Below, piece after piece: positions 6,952-15,769 of a stretch of 35,335 bases of DNA. The first letter of the stretch is position 1, and each line of letters starts with the position of its first letter. This DNA is from Armatimonadota bacterium (lineage in GTDB: Bacteria > Armatimonadota > Hebobacteria > GCA-020354555 > CP070648): positions 1 to 35,335 of the forward strand of contig DATLAK010000175.1 in assembly GCA_035527535.1 (NCBI GenBank), read 5' to 3'. Both the position numbers and the translations under genes were made by a program. The notes under the pieces are model-generated. The model did not search any database, was not told the DNA's origin, and was given only the letters and a program-made list of their open reading frames with translations.

Positions 6952-8115
6952 ATGATCAACGCCGGTGGGGGCGCCAGTGATGCGCGCCCGTGGCGGTACG
7001 GGCTTATCGGCTGCGGCCGCTTCGGTTCGTTCTGCCTGGAGCGCCTGCGCGGCTGGCCGCGAGCGCGCCCGGTGGCGGCGGCTGACGCCGTCGCCGCGGC
7101 GGCGGCGGCGGCGGCGCGCGAATTCGACCTCACCGCCTGCGCCACCCCCGAGGAGCTGCTGGCGCGGTCGGATCTGGACCTGGTGCTGATTTCGACCCCT
7201 CCCCACACCCACTATCCCCTGACGCTGCAGGCGCTGGCGGCCGGCAAGCACGTCATCTGCGAGAAGCCGCTGGCGCTGACGCTGGGGCAGGCCGACGAGA
7301 TGATCGCGGCGGCGGCGGCGGCCGGACGCCTGCTCGTCGTCAACCACATGCTGAGGTACAACCCGCTGCTGGAGATAGTGCGGCGGATCATCGCGAGCCG
7401 CGCGCTGGGAGCGCCGCTGCATTTCCTGTTCGAGAACTATGCGGAGGATGAGCGCCTGCCCGCGAACCACTGGTTTTGGGATCGCCGCCAGAGCGGGGGC
7501 ATCTTCATCGAGCACGCGGTGCACTTCTTCGACCTCTACCGGTGGTGGTTGGGCGAGGGCGAGGTGCTGGCGGCCCACGTCGAGCGCCGGCCCGGAGGAC
7601 GCCAGGAGGACCGGGCCGGGTGCGCGGTGCGCCACCCCGGTGGGGTCGTCGGCCAGCAGTACCACGGGTTCGATCAGCCGGTGCGCCTGGATCGCGCCGA
7701 CCACCGCATAGTCCTGGAGCGCGGGGAGCTGGTGGTGCGAGGTTGGATCCCGGTCGAGCTGCAGGTCAACGGCATCGTGGACGAGGAGCAGCAGGCGCGC
7801 CTGGTCGAGCTCGGCGGCGATGCCGAGCTGGAAATGATCGAACGTTATGCGGGCCCGCAGCAGTTGTGCCGCGGGCGCGGTCACGGGTATCGCGTCACCG
7901 CCCGCGTCAGCCTGCGCCGGCGGCTCAGCGACGACAAGGGAGCAATCTACGGGGACATGATCAGGTCTTTCTTCGCCGACCAACTGTCGGCGTTGGAGCG
8001 GCCCGACCACCGCCCGCGCCTGCGCGTCGAGGACGCCCGCGAGGCGCTGCGAATGGCGGTGGAGGCCGCCGGGATGGCCGGACTCGCGGGGGGCGACGAT
8101 GATACTGCGCGCTGA
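6952..8115 (+). CDS. Gfo/Idh/MocA-family NAD(P)-dependent oxidoreductase
   Basis: The protein (387 residues) has an N-terminal Rossmann fold (YGLIGCGRFGSFCLERL; Gly20, Gly22, Gly25). STPPHTHYPL follows, then the diagnostic GKHVICEKPLALT (Glu104-Lys105-Pro106), whose lysine is catalytic in the family, and NHMLRYNPL. IFIEHAVHFFDLYRWW is the usual substrate-binding helix (His near 184 and 188). Members oxidise or reduce sugars, cyclitols and their derivatives. A run of nine alanines at 47-55, after the second strand, is unusual. The C-terminal third is Arg-rich and less typical. The 3' end overlaps the GH130 gene by 17 bases, implying translational coupling and a shared mannose-type substrate. 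Confidence 0.88.
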   Translation: MINAGGGASDARPWRYGLIGCGRFGSFCLERLRGWPRARPVAAADAVAAAAAAAAREFDLTACATPEELLARSDLDLVLISTPPHTHYPLTLQALAAGKHVICEKPLALTLGQADEMIAAAAAAGRLLVVNHMLRYNPLLEIVRRIIASRALGAPLHFLFENYAEDERLPANHWFWDRRQSGGIFIEHAVHFFDLYRWWLGEGEVLAAHVERRPGGRQEDRAGCAVRHPGGVVGQQYHGFDQPVRLDRADHRIVLERGELVVRGWIPVELQVNGIVDEEQQARLVELGGDAELEMIERYAGPQQLCRGRGHGYRVTARVSLRRRLSDDKGAIYGDMIRSFFADQLSALERPDHRPRLRVEDAREALRMAVEAAGMAGLAGGDDDTAR

Positions 8116-9169
8116 GCGTTTCGCCGAGAATCCGCTGATCTCGCCGGGCCAGGTGCGCCCCTCCCGCGAGGGATGGGAGGTCGTCTCGACGATGAATGCG
8201 GGGGCCATCGTTTGCGGCGGCGAGGTGCTGCTGCTGGTGCGCGTGGCGGAGCGCCCGCGCCCGGAGACGCCCGGTGAGCTGGTCGCCCCCATGCTGGACG
8301 CGGGCGTTGACCCTCCGACCCTGCGCCTGCTGCGGGTGCGTAAGGACGATCCCGATCTCGTCGGGGGCGATCCGCGCTTGTTCACCTACCGCGGGCAGAC
8401 CTATCTGACCTCGATCTCCCACCTGCGGCTCGCCCGCAGCCCGGACCGACGCCACTTCACCGTCGCCGACCAGCCCGCCCTCGCCCCCGCGACCTGGTAC
8501 GAAGCCTACGGCGTGGAGGACCCCCGCATCACCGCGCTCGCGGGACGCTACCTGGTGAGCTACACCGCGGTCAGCGAGCATGGCATCGCCACCGCGCTGG
8601 CCGCGACGGCGGACTTCGAGAGCTTCGCGCGGCGGGGGCTGATCTTCCCCCCCGAGAACCGCGATGTCACCATCTTCCCCGAAAAGGTCAACGGTCGCTA
8701 CGTCTGCCACCACCGGCCGGTGGGTCATCACATTCGCGCGCTGGACCTGTGGGCGGCCTATTCCCCCGACCTGCGGCACTGGGGCGACCACGCCCTGGTC
8801 ATGAGCCGCCGCCCGGATTGCTGGGACTCGGAGCGCATCGGCGGCGGGGCGGTGCCCCTGCGCACCGAGCGCGGATGGCTGGCGATCTACCACGGGGCGG
8901 ACGCGGCGCAGCGCTACTCGCTGGGGGCCGTCCTGTGCGATCTGGAGCGCCCGGAGCGGGTGCTGGCGCGCACCGTTGAGCCGCTGCTGCAACCGCAGGC
9001 GCCCTACGAGGTCGAGGGCTTTTTCGGCAACGTGGTCTTTACCTGCGGGGCGATCGTGCAGGGGGAGGCGCTGGTCATCTACTATGGAGCGGCGGACCAG
9101 TACGTGTGCGGGGCCTCGCTGTCATTGGCCGAGTTACTGGAGGCGCTCAGTGCGTCTCCAGCCACCTGA
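8099..9169 (+). CDS. GH130 glycosidase/phosphorylase (beta-mannoside type)
   Basis: GH130 enzymes mostly phosphorolyse beta-mannosides, producing mannose-1-phosphate; some members hydrolyse. The 356-residue protein has the family landmarks: ENPLISPGQVRPS near the N-terminus, WYEAYGVEDPRIT with the conserved Asp, VTIFPEKVNGRYVCHHRP, then SERIGGGAVPLRTERGWLAIYHGAD and VIYYGAADQYVCGA at the end. No signal peptide is present, so it should act in the cytoplasm. Its start lies inside the preceding oxidoreductase gene. With the Gfo/Idh/MocA partner and the GH38 mannosidase at 32647, it suggests use of mannose-containing glycans. Phosphorylase versus hydrolase cannot be decided by eye. Confidence 0.88.
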   Translation: MILRAERFAENPLISPGQVRPSREGWEVVSTMNAGAIVCGGEVLLLVRVAERPRPETPGELVAPMLDAGVDPPTLRLLRVRKDDPDLVGGDPRLFTYRGQTYLTSISHLRLARSPDRRHFTVADQPALAPATWYEAYGVEDPRITALAGRYLVSYTAVSEHGIATALAATADFESFARRGLIFPPENRDVTIFPEKVNGRYVCHHRPVGHHIRALDLWAAYSPDLRHWGDHALVMSRRPDCWDSERIGGGAVPLRTERGWLAIYHGADAAQRYSLGAVLCDLERPERVLARTVEPLLQPQAPYEVEGFFGNVVFTCGAIVQGEALVIYYGAADQYVCGASLSLAELLEALSASPAT

Positions 9170-9267
9170 GCGCACTGGCGGCGGCGCCGGCGGCCAGCGG
9201 GACACCGGGCGGGGCGCTTCCTCGGAGCCGGGGGGCTCGGTCGGCCAGCTCGGTCGGCCGGGACTGC

Positions 9268-9296
9268 TTGTCTGCACGCGGCACGTATGCTATACT
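9268..9296 (+). promoter_or_regulatory. Promoter of the PQQ-propeller gene
   Basis: TTGTCT (9268-9273) and TATACT (9291-9296) have a 17-base spacer, with initiation expected near 9303, about 38 bases before the start codon. It separates the exported propeller from the upstream GH130 operon. Confidence 0.8.
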
Positions 9297-9340
9297 CAGG
9301 CGCATAACCTGCAATACCGCAGCCTGCGGGGAGGCAGCCC

Positions 9341-10996
9341 ATGCGCGCGAAGGGGTCGTTCATGCTGGATCGCGTACTGCGCACAGCAGCAGTGGTGGTG
9401 ACTGCGGCCTTGGCGGCGGCGACCGCCGCGCCCGCTCGCAGCGCCGATTGGCCGATGTACCGCAATGGGCCGCAGCGCTTGAACCACAGCGCCGAAGCCT
9501 TCACTCCGCCCTTGAGCCTGGTGTGGAAGTTCACGACCGAGGCCTCCAGACGGCGCGTGCCCCCGGTGATCGCGGGCGACCGGGTATTTGTCGCCGCCGG
9601 GTCCACCGTGTATGGGCTCGACCTCGCTACCGGCGCGCAGTTGTGGCGGTATGATGCCGGGTCCACCGTCTTGGGCGCTCCCAGCTACGCCGAGGGCAAG
9701 GTCTTCCTCGGCGCTGACAACGGCAAGGTCATTGCGCTGAGTGCGGCGGACGGCACGGAGGCGTGGGCGGTGGCGATGGCGCGCTTTGTGCGGGCGGCGC
9801 CGGTGGTGGCGGACGGGGTGGTGTATGCGGCGTCGCTCGATCAGCGCGTGACGGCGATTGATGCCGAAACCGGGGCACAGCGATGGACGGTGCGGTTGAC
9901 CGACGAGGTATGGGGGGCGCCCGCGGTGCAGGGCGACCTGCTGGTCGTCACCACCGCGGACGCGCAGGTGTTCGGCCTCGATACGGATGACGGGCGCACG
10001 CGCATCCGGTTCACCGTCCCCCGCCGCCGCGCGCTGATGCATTCCGCGGTGGTGACCGATGACGCCATCTATGTCGCGGGCCGGGCCGAGTTGCGGGCGC
10101 TGAGCCTGCGCGGCACCCAGAGATGGGCGCTCGACGTGAGTTCCTTCGTGGCGGGCGCTCCGGCCTTCGCCGATGGGCGCCTCTACCTGGCGCTGGTGGA
10201 CGGCCGGGTGCTGGCGGTGGACACGCAGAAGGGGGCAGTGCTGTGGACCTTCGACTTCCACACCCCGATGTCGGCCGCGCCCACGGTGGTGGGCGATGTG
10301 GTCATAATGGGTGCCGTCGGCGGGACCGTGTACGCGGTGGATGCCGCGACCGGAACGCCGCGCTGGCGCTACCTGGCGCGGCCGCCGGGCCTGGCGGCGG
10401 GGGTGGACGCAGCCTTCGACCTGGTGGCGCCGGCGGTCTTCGCCAATGGTTCGCTGTACGTGGTGTGGGATGACGGAACCTTGGCGCGGTTCGATACTCA
10501 GGGCTCGGACCCGGCCCCGCCGACGATCGCGATGCTGACCCCGGCCGATAGCCAAGTCACCGGCGTCAGCGTGCCGAAGACGATTGGCGCCCAGGTGTTC
10601 GACGAGGAGAGCGGTCTCGACCTGGCCAGCCTCGAAATGACGCTCGACGGGGCCAAGGTCGAGGCCGACTATGATCCTTACACCGGGTACTTCACCCACG
10701 GCGTCGGCGAGGACGCGGGCGCGGTTGCGCTGCCCTCGGGATGGCATGTGGTGACCGTTAGCGCACGCGACCAGCGCGGTAATGTCGCGTCCAGGCTGTG
10801 GCGGTTCGAGGCGGTGCCCGGGGGCGAAGCAACGGAGATCGCACCCAGCTTCTACCAGCCGGCGCTCACCACCCCCGGCGCGCTCCCGCAGGCGCCGGGC
10901 TCCACACCCTATTCGCCTACGTACGCTCCCTTCGGGGCCGCGTCCCCTTCCGCGGGACCGACGCCTCCGCTGCCGGCATACCGGCTCATGCGGTAG
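9341..10996 (+). CDS. Exported PQQ-type beta-propeller protein
   Basis: The protein (551 residues) has a signal peptide at residues 8-35 (LRTAAVVVTAALAAATAAPARSA). It is followed by DWPMYRNGPQRLNHS, the usual lead-in of PQQ-like propellers, and about seven repeats of the form PVIAGDRVFVAAGSTVYGLDLATGAQLWRY. The GxVYALDxxTGxxxW blade ends mark it as BamB/PQQ_2-like; no quinone-enzyme active site is visible, so a scaffold or binding role is likelier. Around residues 385-500 lies an immunoglobulin-like domain (PPTIAMLTPADSQ..DEESGLD), and the last 50 residues are Pro/Ser/Thr-rich. GGGAGG precedes the ATG. It is transcribed from its own promoter. Confidence 0.88.
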   Translation: MRAKGSFMLDRVLRTAAVVVTAALAAATAAPARSADWPMYRNGPQRLNHSAEAFTPPLSLVWKFTTEASRRRVPPVIAGDRVFVAAGSTVYGLDLATGAQLWRYDAGSTVLGAPSYAEGKVFLGADNGKVIALSAADGTEAWAVAMARFVRAAPVVADGVVYAASLDQRVTAIDAETGAQRWTVRLTDEVWGAPAVQGDLLVVTTADAQVFGLDTDDGRTRIRFTVPRRRALMHSAVVTDDAIYVAGRAELRALSLRGTQRWALDVSSFVAGAPAFADGRLYLALVDGRVLAVDTQKGAVLWTFDFHTPMSAAPTVVGDVVIMGAVGGTVYAVDAATGTPRWRYLARPPGLAAGVDAAFDLVAPAVFANGSLYVVWDDGTLARFDTQGSDPAPPTIAMLTPADSQVTGVSVPKTIGAQVFDEESGLDLASLEMTLDGAKVEADYDPYTGYFTHGVGEDAGAVALPSGWHVVTVSARDQRGNVASRLWRFEAVPGGEATEIAPSFYQPALTTPGALPQAPGSTPYSPTYAPFGAASPSAGPTPPLPAYRLMR

Positions 10997-11147
10997 CACC
11001 GACCCGGCGCGGCCTGCCGGCGGGTGTGACTGTCTGTAATTGAGGGGGCCGAGGCACACAGCTGGAGGCGGCACCTCGATTCCTCGGGGTGCATCGGGCG
11101 CGCCCGCCCCCAACTTCTCGCGGTCCCACCCCCACAAATGGTTTGTG

Positions 11148-11177
11148 TTGTCCCACGCGGCGCGGATGTAGTATAAT
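11148..11177 (+). promoter_or_regulatory. Promoter of the arg cluster
   Basis: TTGTCC (11148-11153) and a perfect TATAAT (11172-11177) are separated by 18 bases, about 100 bases before argC. The leader of roughly 90 bases contains no clear ArgR box that I can recognise. Confidence 0.75.
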
Positions 11178-11274
11178 GACGCGCCGGCGCTAGCCGCCGG
11201 CCTTAGTCGCCAAGCGTGAATCCCCGTCGCCAGGTTGGTGCTTGCGGCGCCTGCGACGGCGCACCGGCTCGGTC

Positions 11275-12315
11275 ATGATCAAAGTGGCGATAGCAGGAGC
11301 GACGGGCTACGGCGGGGTGGAGCTGGTGCGGCTGCTCAAGCGCCACCCGCGGGTCGAGCTCGTCCACCTCACCTCCGAGAGCTATGCCGGCAAGACGCTG
11401 GAACAGGTGTATCCCCACTTGCGCGGCGTCGCCCTCGAATTGCAGCCGCTCGATGCGGAGAGCCTGGCGGCGCAGGCCGAGTTCGTGTTCCTGGCGCTGC
11501 CCGCGGGCAAGGCGATGGAGTTGGCGCCGAAGTTGCTGGCGCGGGGCCAGCGCGTGATTGACCTGAGCGCGGACTTCCGCTTGCGCGACCCGGCGGCCTA
11601 TCCGCGCTGGTACGGCATGGAGCATTCGCACCCCGAGCTGCTGGTGGAGGCGGTCTATGGTTTGCCCGAGCTGCACCGCCCCGAGATGCGCGAGGCGCGG
11701 CTGGTCGCGGCGCCGGGGTGCTACCCCACGGGGGCGATTCTGGCCCTGGCGCCGCTGGTCAACGCCGGCTTGGTCAACGCCGGCCATATGATCGTGGATT
11801 CCAAGTCCGGGGTCTCAGGCGCCGGGCGCACCGCGCTCGAGCTGGCTTTTCACTACCCCGAGGCCAACGAGAACGTCGCCGCCTACAAGGTAGCGAATCA
11901 CCGCCACACGCCGGAGATGGAACAGGAGCTGTCGGCGCTGGCCGGCGTCGCCGTCACCGTCACCTTCGCGCCCCACCTGGTGCCGATGACGCGCGGCATC
12001 GCCACCACCGCCTATGCGCCGCTGCGGGCAACGGGCAGCGCGGGCGATCTGATCGCGGAGATGCGGCGCTTCTACGCGCGCGAGCCGTTCGTGCAGGTGC
12101 TCGATGAGCAGACCTATCCGCACACCCGGCAGACCGCAGGCGGCAATCTCTGCCAGGTTACCGCGCGGGTGGACGAGCGCGCGGGCACGGCGGTCGCCCT
12201 GTCGGCGATAGACAACCTGGGCAAGGGGCTGTCCGGCACCTGCGTCCAGTGCTTCAATGTCATGTGCGGCTTCGACGAGGACACCGCCATCGCCGAGCCG
12301 GGGCCGTATCCGTAG
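11275..12315 (+). CDS. argC: N-acetyl-gamma-glutamyl-phosphate reductase
   Basis: ArgC reduces N-acetylglutamyl-phosphate to the semialdehyde with NADPH, the third step of arginine synthesis. The 346-residue protein begins MIKVAIAGATGYGGVELVRLL (GATGY nucleotide-binding motif). It carries LVAAPGCYPTGAILAL with the catalytic cysteine, the SKSGVSGAGR loop and HRHTPEME. ATG at 11275 matches the family N-terminus but has a poor ribosome site; a TTG 33 bases earlier is possible. It is first in argC-argJ-argB-argD and is followed by a 24-bp palindrome. Confidence 0.96.
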   Translation: MIKVAIAGATGYGGVELVRLLKRHPRVELVHLTSESYAGKTLEQVYPHLRGVALELQPLDAESLAAQAEFVFLALPAGKAMELAPKLLARGQRVIDLSADFRLRDPAAYPRWYGMEHSHPELLVEAVYGLPELHRPEMREARLVAAPGCYPTGAILALAPLVNAGLVNAGHMIVDSKSGVSGAGRTALELAFHYPEANENVAAYKVANHRHTPEMEQELSALAGVAVTVTFAPHLVPMTRGIATTAYAPLRATGSAGDLIAEMRRFYAREPFVQVLDEQTYPHTRQTAGGNLCQVTARVDERAGTAVALSAIDNLGKGLSGTCVQCFNVMCGFDEDTAIAEPGPYP

Positions 12316-12332
12316 GGCAGGACCATCCCCTG

Positions 12333-12356
12333 TGGCACAGCCGCCCTCGGCTGTGC
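12333..12356. repeat. 24-bp palindrome, argC-argJ spacer
   Basis: GTG is followed by GCACAGCCG, a CCCT loop and CGGCTGTG(C). The same 24 bases occur at 14494-14517 between argB and argD, and inverted with one change at 16248-16271 upstream of argG. As RNA it would form a stable hairpin between cistrons. Confidence 0.75.
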
Positions 12357-12368
12357 GCGGAGCCATCT

Positions 12369-13613
12369 GTGACTGAAGACAGCCACGAACACGACGAAGT
12401 CAGCGCCCTGCTGTGGCACGCGCTCGAGGGGCAAGGCGTCACCGCCGCCGAGGGCTTCCGCGCGTCGGGGGTCGCCTGCGGCCTCAAGCCCAGCGGCGAC
12501 GCGGACCTGGCGCTGGTTGCCGGCGACCGCCCCTGCACTGCGGCGGGCGTTTTCACCACCAACCAGTTCAAGGCCGCGCCGGTCTTGCTCAACCAGGCGC
12601 GGGTCGCCTGCGGGCGCGCGCAGGCGGTGGTCATCAACAGCGGCAACGCCAACGCCTGCACCGGCGAGCAGGGCCGCCGGGATGCCGAGGAAATGGGTGC
12701 CATCGCGGCGCGCGAGCTGGGGATCGCGGAGCAACTGGTGCTGGTCGCATCAACCGGAGTCATCGGTCGCCCGCTGCCCATGGAGGCGCTGCGCGCCGGG
12801 ATTCCCGCCGCCCGCGCGGCGCTCAGTCCCGACGGCGGCGCGGCGGCGGCGCGCGCCATCATGACCACCGATACGCGCCCCAAGGAGCTGGCGCTGGAGA
12901 TGGAAATCGAGGGGCGCACGGTGCGCGTCGGCGCCATGGCCAAGGGCGCGGCGATGATCGGGCCCTGCCTGGCGACCATGATCTGCGTCATCACCACCGA
13001 CGCCGACATCGGCGCGCGGGAGCTCGACCTGGCGCTGCGGTGGGCGGTGGATCGCTCCTTCAACTGCATCACCGTTGACGGCGACATGAGCACCAACGAC
13101 ACGGTGCTGGCGCTCGCCAGCGGCGCCTCCGGGGCCAAGGTGCGACAGGAGGGGGACCGCCGCAAGTTCGAGCGCGCGCTCGATTTCATCACCGCGCGGC
13201 TGGCGCGCGCCATGGTCGCCGACGGCGAGGGCGCGACCAAGACCATCCAGGTGCGGGTCTCGGGTGTCACCGAGTACGAACAGGCGCGGCGGATCGCCAT
13301 GGCGGTCGCCAACTCGCCGCTGGTCAAGACCGCGATCTACGGCGCCGACCCCAACTGGGGGCGCATCCTGGCGGCGGCGGGGGCGGCGGGCGTGGAGTTC
13401 GATCCGGGGAAGGTCGAGCTATTGTTGGCCGGCATCCCGGTGGTGGGCGCGGGCGCCATGCTGCCGTTTGACGAAGCGCGCGCCCATGCGGCGCTGCAGC
13501 AGAAGGAGGTCGTGATTGATCTCGACCTGCGCGCCGGCCCGCAGTCGGCGACGGTGTGGACTTGCGACCTGACCGAGGAATACGTGCGCGTCAATGCCCA
13601 CTACACCACGTGA
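12369..13613 (+). CDS. argJ: Bifunctional ornithine acetyltransferase / N-acetylglutamate synthase
   Basis: ArgJ moves the acetyl group from N-acetylornithine to glutamate, recycling acetate in the cyclic arginine pathway; some members also use acetyl-CoA. The 414-residue precursor contains AVVINSGNANACTG, ASTGVIG and the autocleavage region KGAAMIGPCLATM, whose Thr203 becomes the N-terminal nucleophile of the beta chain. ITVDGDMSTNDTV and GADPNWGRILAAAG follow; ending in T-T rather than the usual Y-R-T is slightly unusual. The start is GTG at 12369 with GCGGAG upstream; the N-terminus has about 20 extra residues. It lies 53 bases after argC, across the palindrome, and 10 bases before argB. 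Confidence 0.95.
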   Translation: MTEDSHEHDEVSALLWHALEGQGVTAAEGFRASGVACGLKPSGDADLALVAGDRPCTAAGVFTTNQFKAAPVLLNQARVACGRAQAVVINSGNANACTGEQGRRDAEEMGAIAARELGIAEQLVLVASTGVIGRPLPMEALRAGIPAARAALSPDGGAAAARAIMTTDTRPKELALEMEIEGRTVRVGAMAKGAAMIGPCLATMICVITTDADIGARELDLALRWAVDRSFNCITVDGDMSTNDTVLALASGASGAKVRQEGDRRKFERALDFITARLARAMVADGEGATKTIQVRVSGVTEYEQARRIAMAVANSPLVKTAIYGADPNWGRILAAAGAAGVEFDPGKVELLLAGIPVVGAGAMLPFDEARAHAALQQKEVVIDLDLRAGPQSATVWTCDLTEEYVRVNAHYTT

Positions 13614-13623
13614 TCGCGGGGCC

Positions 13624-14484
13624 ATGATGGAAAACCTGCAACAGCGAGCCAACACGCTGATCGAGGCGCTGCCCTATCTGCGCGAGTTCTGGGGCGCGAC
13701 CATGGTCATCAAATACGGCGGCGCGGCGATGACCGAGCCGGCGCTCAAGGCTATGGTCTTGCAGGACGTGGTGCTGCTGCGCTACGTGGGGATGAGCCCG
13801 GTGCTGGTGCACGGCGGCGGCCCGGAGATCAGCGACCTAATGCGCCGGCTGGGCAAGGAGCCGGCCTTCGTGCGCGGCCTGCGCGTCACCGATGAGGAGA
13901 CCATGGCCATCGCCGAGATGGTGCTGGTGGGACGCATCAACCAGGACCTGGTGGCGGCGGTCAATGCCGCCGGCGGCAAGGCGGTGGGGATGTCGGGCAC
14001 GCACGGGCGCATGCTCAAGGTCACCAAGCAGACCGGCGAGGTGGACCTCGGGTTCGTCGGCAGCATCCAGGAGGTGGACCCGACTCTCATCCGCACCGTC
14101 AGCGCGCAGGGCTACATTCCCCTGATTGCGCCCATCGGCGTCGGCGCGGACGGCCGCACCTATAATATCAACGCCGACCACGCCGCGGGCAAGCTCGCGG
14201 GCGCGCTGGGGGCGACCAAGCTCATCGTCCTCAGCGACGTGGCGGGCATCCTGGCCGATGTCAAGGATGAGGGCTCGCTGGTGTCCTCCCTGACCGCCGA
14301 GCGCGCGCGGGCCATGATCGCAAGCGGGCAGGTCGAATCGGGGATGATCCCCAAGGTCGAGGCCTGCCTCGATGCGCTGGCGGCGGGCGTGCTGCGCTGC
14401 CACATCATTGACGGGCGCGCCCCCCATGCCCTGCTGATGGAGATCTTCACCGACGTCGGCATCGGCACCATGGTTGTGCCGTAG
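13624..14484 (+). CDS. argB: Acetylglutamate kinase
   Basis: ArgB phosphorylates N-acetylglutamate and in many bacteria is the arginine-feedback step. The 286-residue product has the amino-acid-kinase fold: VIKYGGAAM, PVLVHGGGPEIS, the RVTDEETMAIAEMVL stretch, NINADHAAGKLAGALGATKLIVLSDVAGI, and SGMIPKVEACLDAL at the C-terminus. The MENLQQRANTLIEALPYLREF N-terminal helix is the type found in arginine-sensitive kinases, so feedback inhibition is likely. Two ATGs in tandem (13624, 13627) could start it. It is tightly coupled to argJ. Confidence 0.96.
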   Translation: MMENLQQRANTLIEALPYLREFWGATMVIKYGGAAMTEPALKAMVLQDVVLLRYVGMSPVLVHGGGPEISDLMRRLGKEPAFVRGLRVTDEETMAIAEMVLVGRINQDLVAAVNAAGGKAVGMSGTHGRMLKVTKQTGEVDLGFVGSIQEVDPTLIRTVSAQGYIPLIAPIGVGADGRTYNINADHAAGKLAGALGATKLIVLSDVAGILADVKDEGSLVSSLTAERARAMIASGQVESGMIPKVEACLDALAAGVLRCHIIDGRAPHALLMEIFTDVGIGTMVVP

Positions 14485-14493
14485 CGCATCCAC

Positions 14494-14517
14494 GTGGCAC
14501 AGCCGCCCTCGGCTGTG
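14494..14517. repeat. 24-bp palindrome, argB-argD spacer
   Basis: Identical over 24 bases to 12333-12356 (GCACAGCCG arm, CCCT loop, CGGCTGTG arm). It sits 10 bases after argB and before the argD ribosome site. Confidence 0.75.
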
Positions 14518-14545
14518 TCCCTCCCACGGTATGAGGAATGCATCC

Positions 14546-15754
14546 ATGAACTACGACCAAGCCCGCGCCATCGAATCCCGGAACATGTTCGCGGTTTACG
14601 AGAAGATCCGCCAGCCCATGGTCATGGCGCGCGGCGAGGGCGCGTATGTCTGGGACACGCAGGGCAATCGCTACCTCGATCTCGTCAGCGGCGGCCGCGC
14701 GGTGACGGCGCTGGGGCATTGTCCGCCGGCGGTGGTCGAGGCGGTGCGCGAGCAGGCGGGGCGGCTCCTCCACATGTCCAATGACTACTTCACCGAGCCG
14801 CAGATGGAGCTGGCGCGCCTGCTGGGCGAAGTCTGCGTCTGTCCGCGCGTTTTCTTCTGCAACAGCGGCGCCGAGGCCAACGAGGCCGCGATCAAGCTCG
14901 CGCGCAAGCACGCGCGCACCCACCACGGCCCCGACCAGTTCGAGATCGTGACCATGCTCGGCTCCTTCCACGGCCGCACCATGGCGACGCTGGCGGCGAC
15001 CGGGCAGCCCAAGTACCAGGCGGAGTTCGCGCCCCTCGTCCCCGGCTTCAAGCACGTCGAGTTCAACCACACCGCGGCGCTCGAGCAGGCGGTGAACGAG
15101 CGCACCTGCGCGGTGATGCTGGAGCCGGTGCTGGGGGAGAGCGGGGTCTATCCCGCGACCGCGGCATTCATGCGCGCCTGTCGCGGGGCGTGCGACCGCG
15201 TCGGCGCGCTGCTCATCCTCGACGAAGTCCAGACCGGTCTCGGGCGCACCGGCAAGCTATTCGCTTACGAGCACTACGACGTGCGCCCCGATGTGATAAC
15301 GCTGGCCAAGGCGCTCGGCAGCGGCATGCCCATCGGCGCGATGCTGGCGACGGACGAGGCGGCGACGGCGTTCGCGCCGTCGGACCACGCCTCCAGTTTC
15401 GGCGGCGGGGCGCTGGCGGCGGCGGCGGCGCTGGCGGGGGTGAGAACCATCATTGATCAGAGGATAGCGGACAACGCGGCGAGGATCGGCGCGCGCCTGC
15501 TCGCGGGGTTGCAGAATCTCGCGGCGAAGTATCCGGTCATTACCGCCGTGCGCGGGATAGGCATGATGCTCGCCGCGGATCTCGCGCAGCCGGTGGCGGC
15601 GGAGGTGCGGGCGGCGTGCCTGCGGCGCAGCGTGCTGATCCAGGTCGTGGGCGACTCAATGCTGCGCTTCATCCCGCCGCTCATCCTCGCCGCCGAGCAG
15701 GCGGACGCCGGGCTGGCGGCGCTCGACGAGGCGTTAGGTGAGGTCGCGGGATAG
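14546..15754 (+). CDS. argD: Acetylornithine aminotransferase
   Basis: This PLP-dependent class III aminotransferase converts N-acetylglutamate semialdehyde to N-acetylornithine. The 402-residue protein shows VWDTQGNRYLDLVSGGRAVTALGH, VFFCNSGAEANEAAIKLARK (phosphate-binding loop), GSFHGRTMATLAATGQPKY, LLILDEVQTGLGRTGKLFAYEHY (Asp that holds the PLP nitrogen) and ITLAKALGSGMPIGAML with the Schiff-base lysine. The ATG at 14546 has GAGGAA upstream. It could also act on succinyl-diaminopimelate precursors, as ArgD does in some species. It completes the C-J-B-D order typical of arg operons. Confidence 0.95.
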   Translation: MNYDQARAIESRNMFAVYEKIRQPMVMARGEGAYVWDTQGNRYLDLVSGGRAVTALGHCPPAVVEAVREQAGRLLHMSNDYFTEPQMELARLLGEVCVCPRVFFCNSGAEANEAAIKLARKHARTHHGPDQFEIVTMLGSFHGRTMATLAATGQPKYQAEFAPLVPGFKHVEFNHTAALEQAVNERTCAVMLEPVLGESGVYPATAAFMRACRGACDRVGALLILDEVQTGLGRTGKLFAYEHYDVRPDVITLAKALGSGMPIGAMLATDEAATAFAPSDHASSFGGGALAAAAALAGVRTIIDQRIADNAARIGARLLAGLQNLAAKYPVITAVRGIGMMLAADLAQPVAAEVRAACLRRSVLIQVVGDSMLRFIPPLILAAEQADAGLAALDEALGEVAG

Positions 15755-15769
15755 TCACACGGACCTGTC

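Noticed and set aside
6826-8385. 519-codon open frame on the minus strand opposite the oxidoreductase and GH130 genes
   Set aside because: Antisense shadow of two motif-rich genes.
9296-11137. 613-codon open frame on the minus strand opposite the PQQ propeller gene
   Set aside because: Antisense shadow; its repetitive His/Arg-rich product mirrors the propeller repeats.
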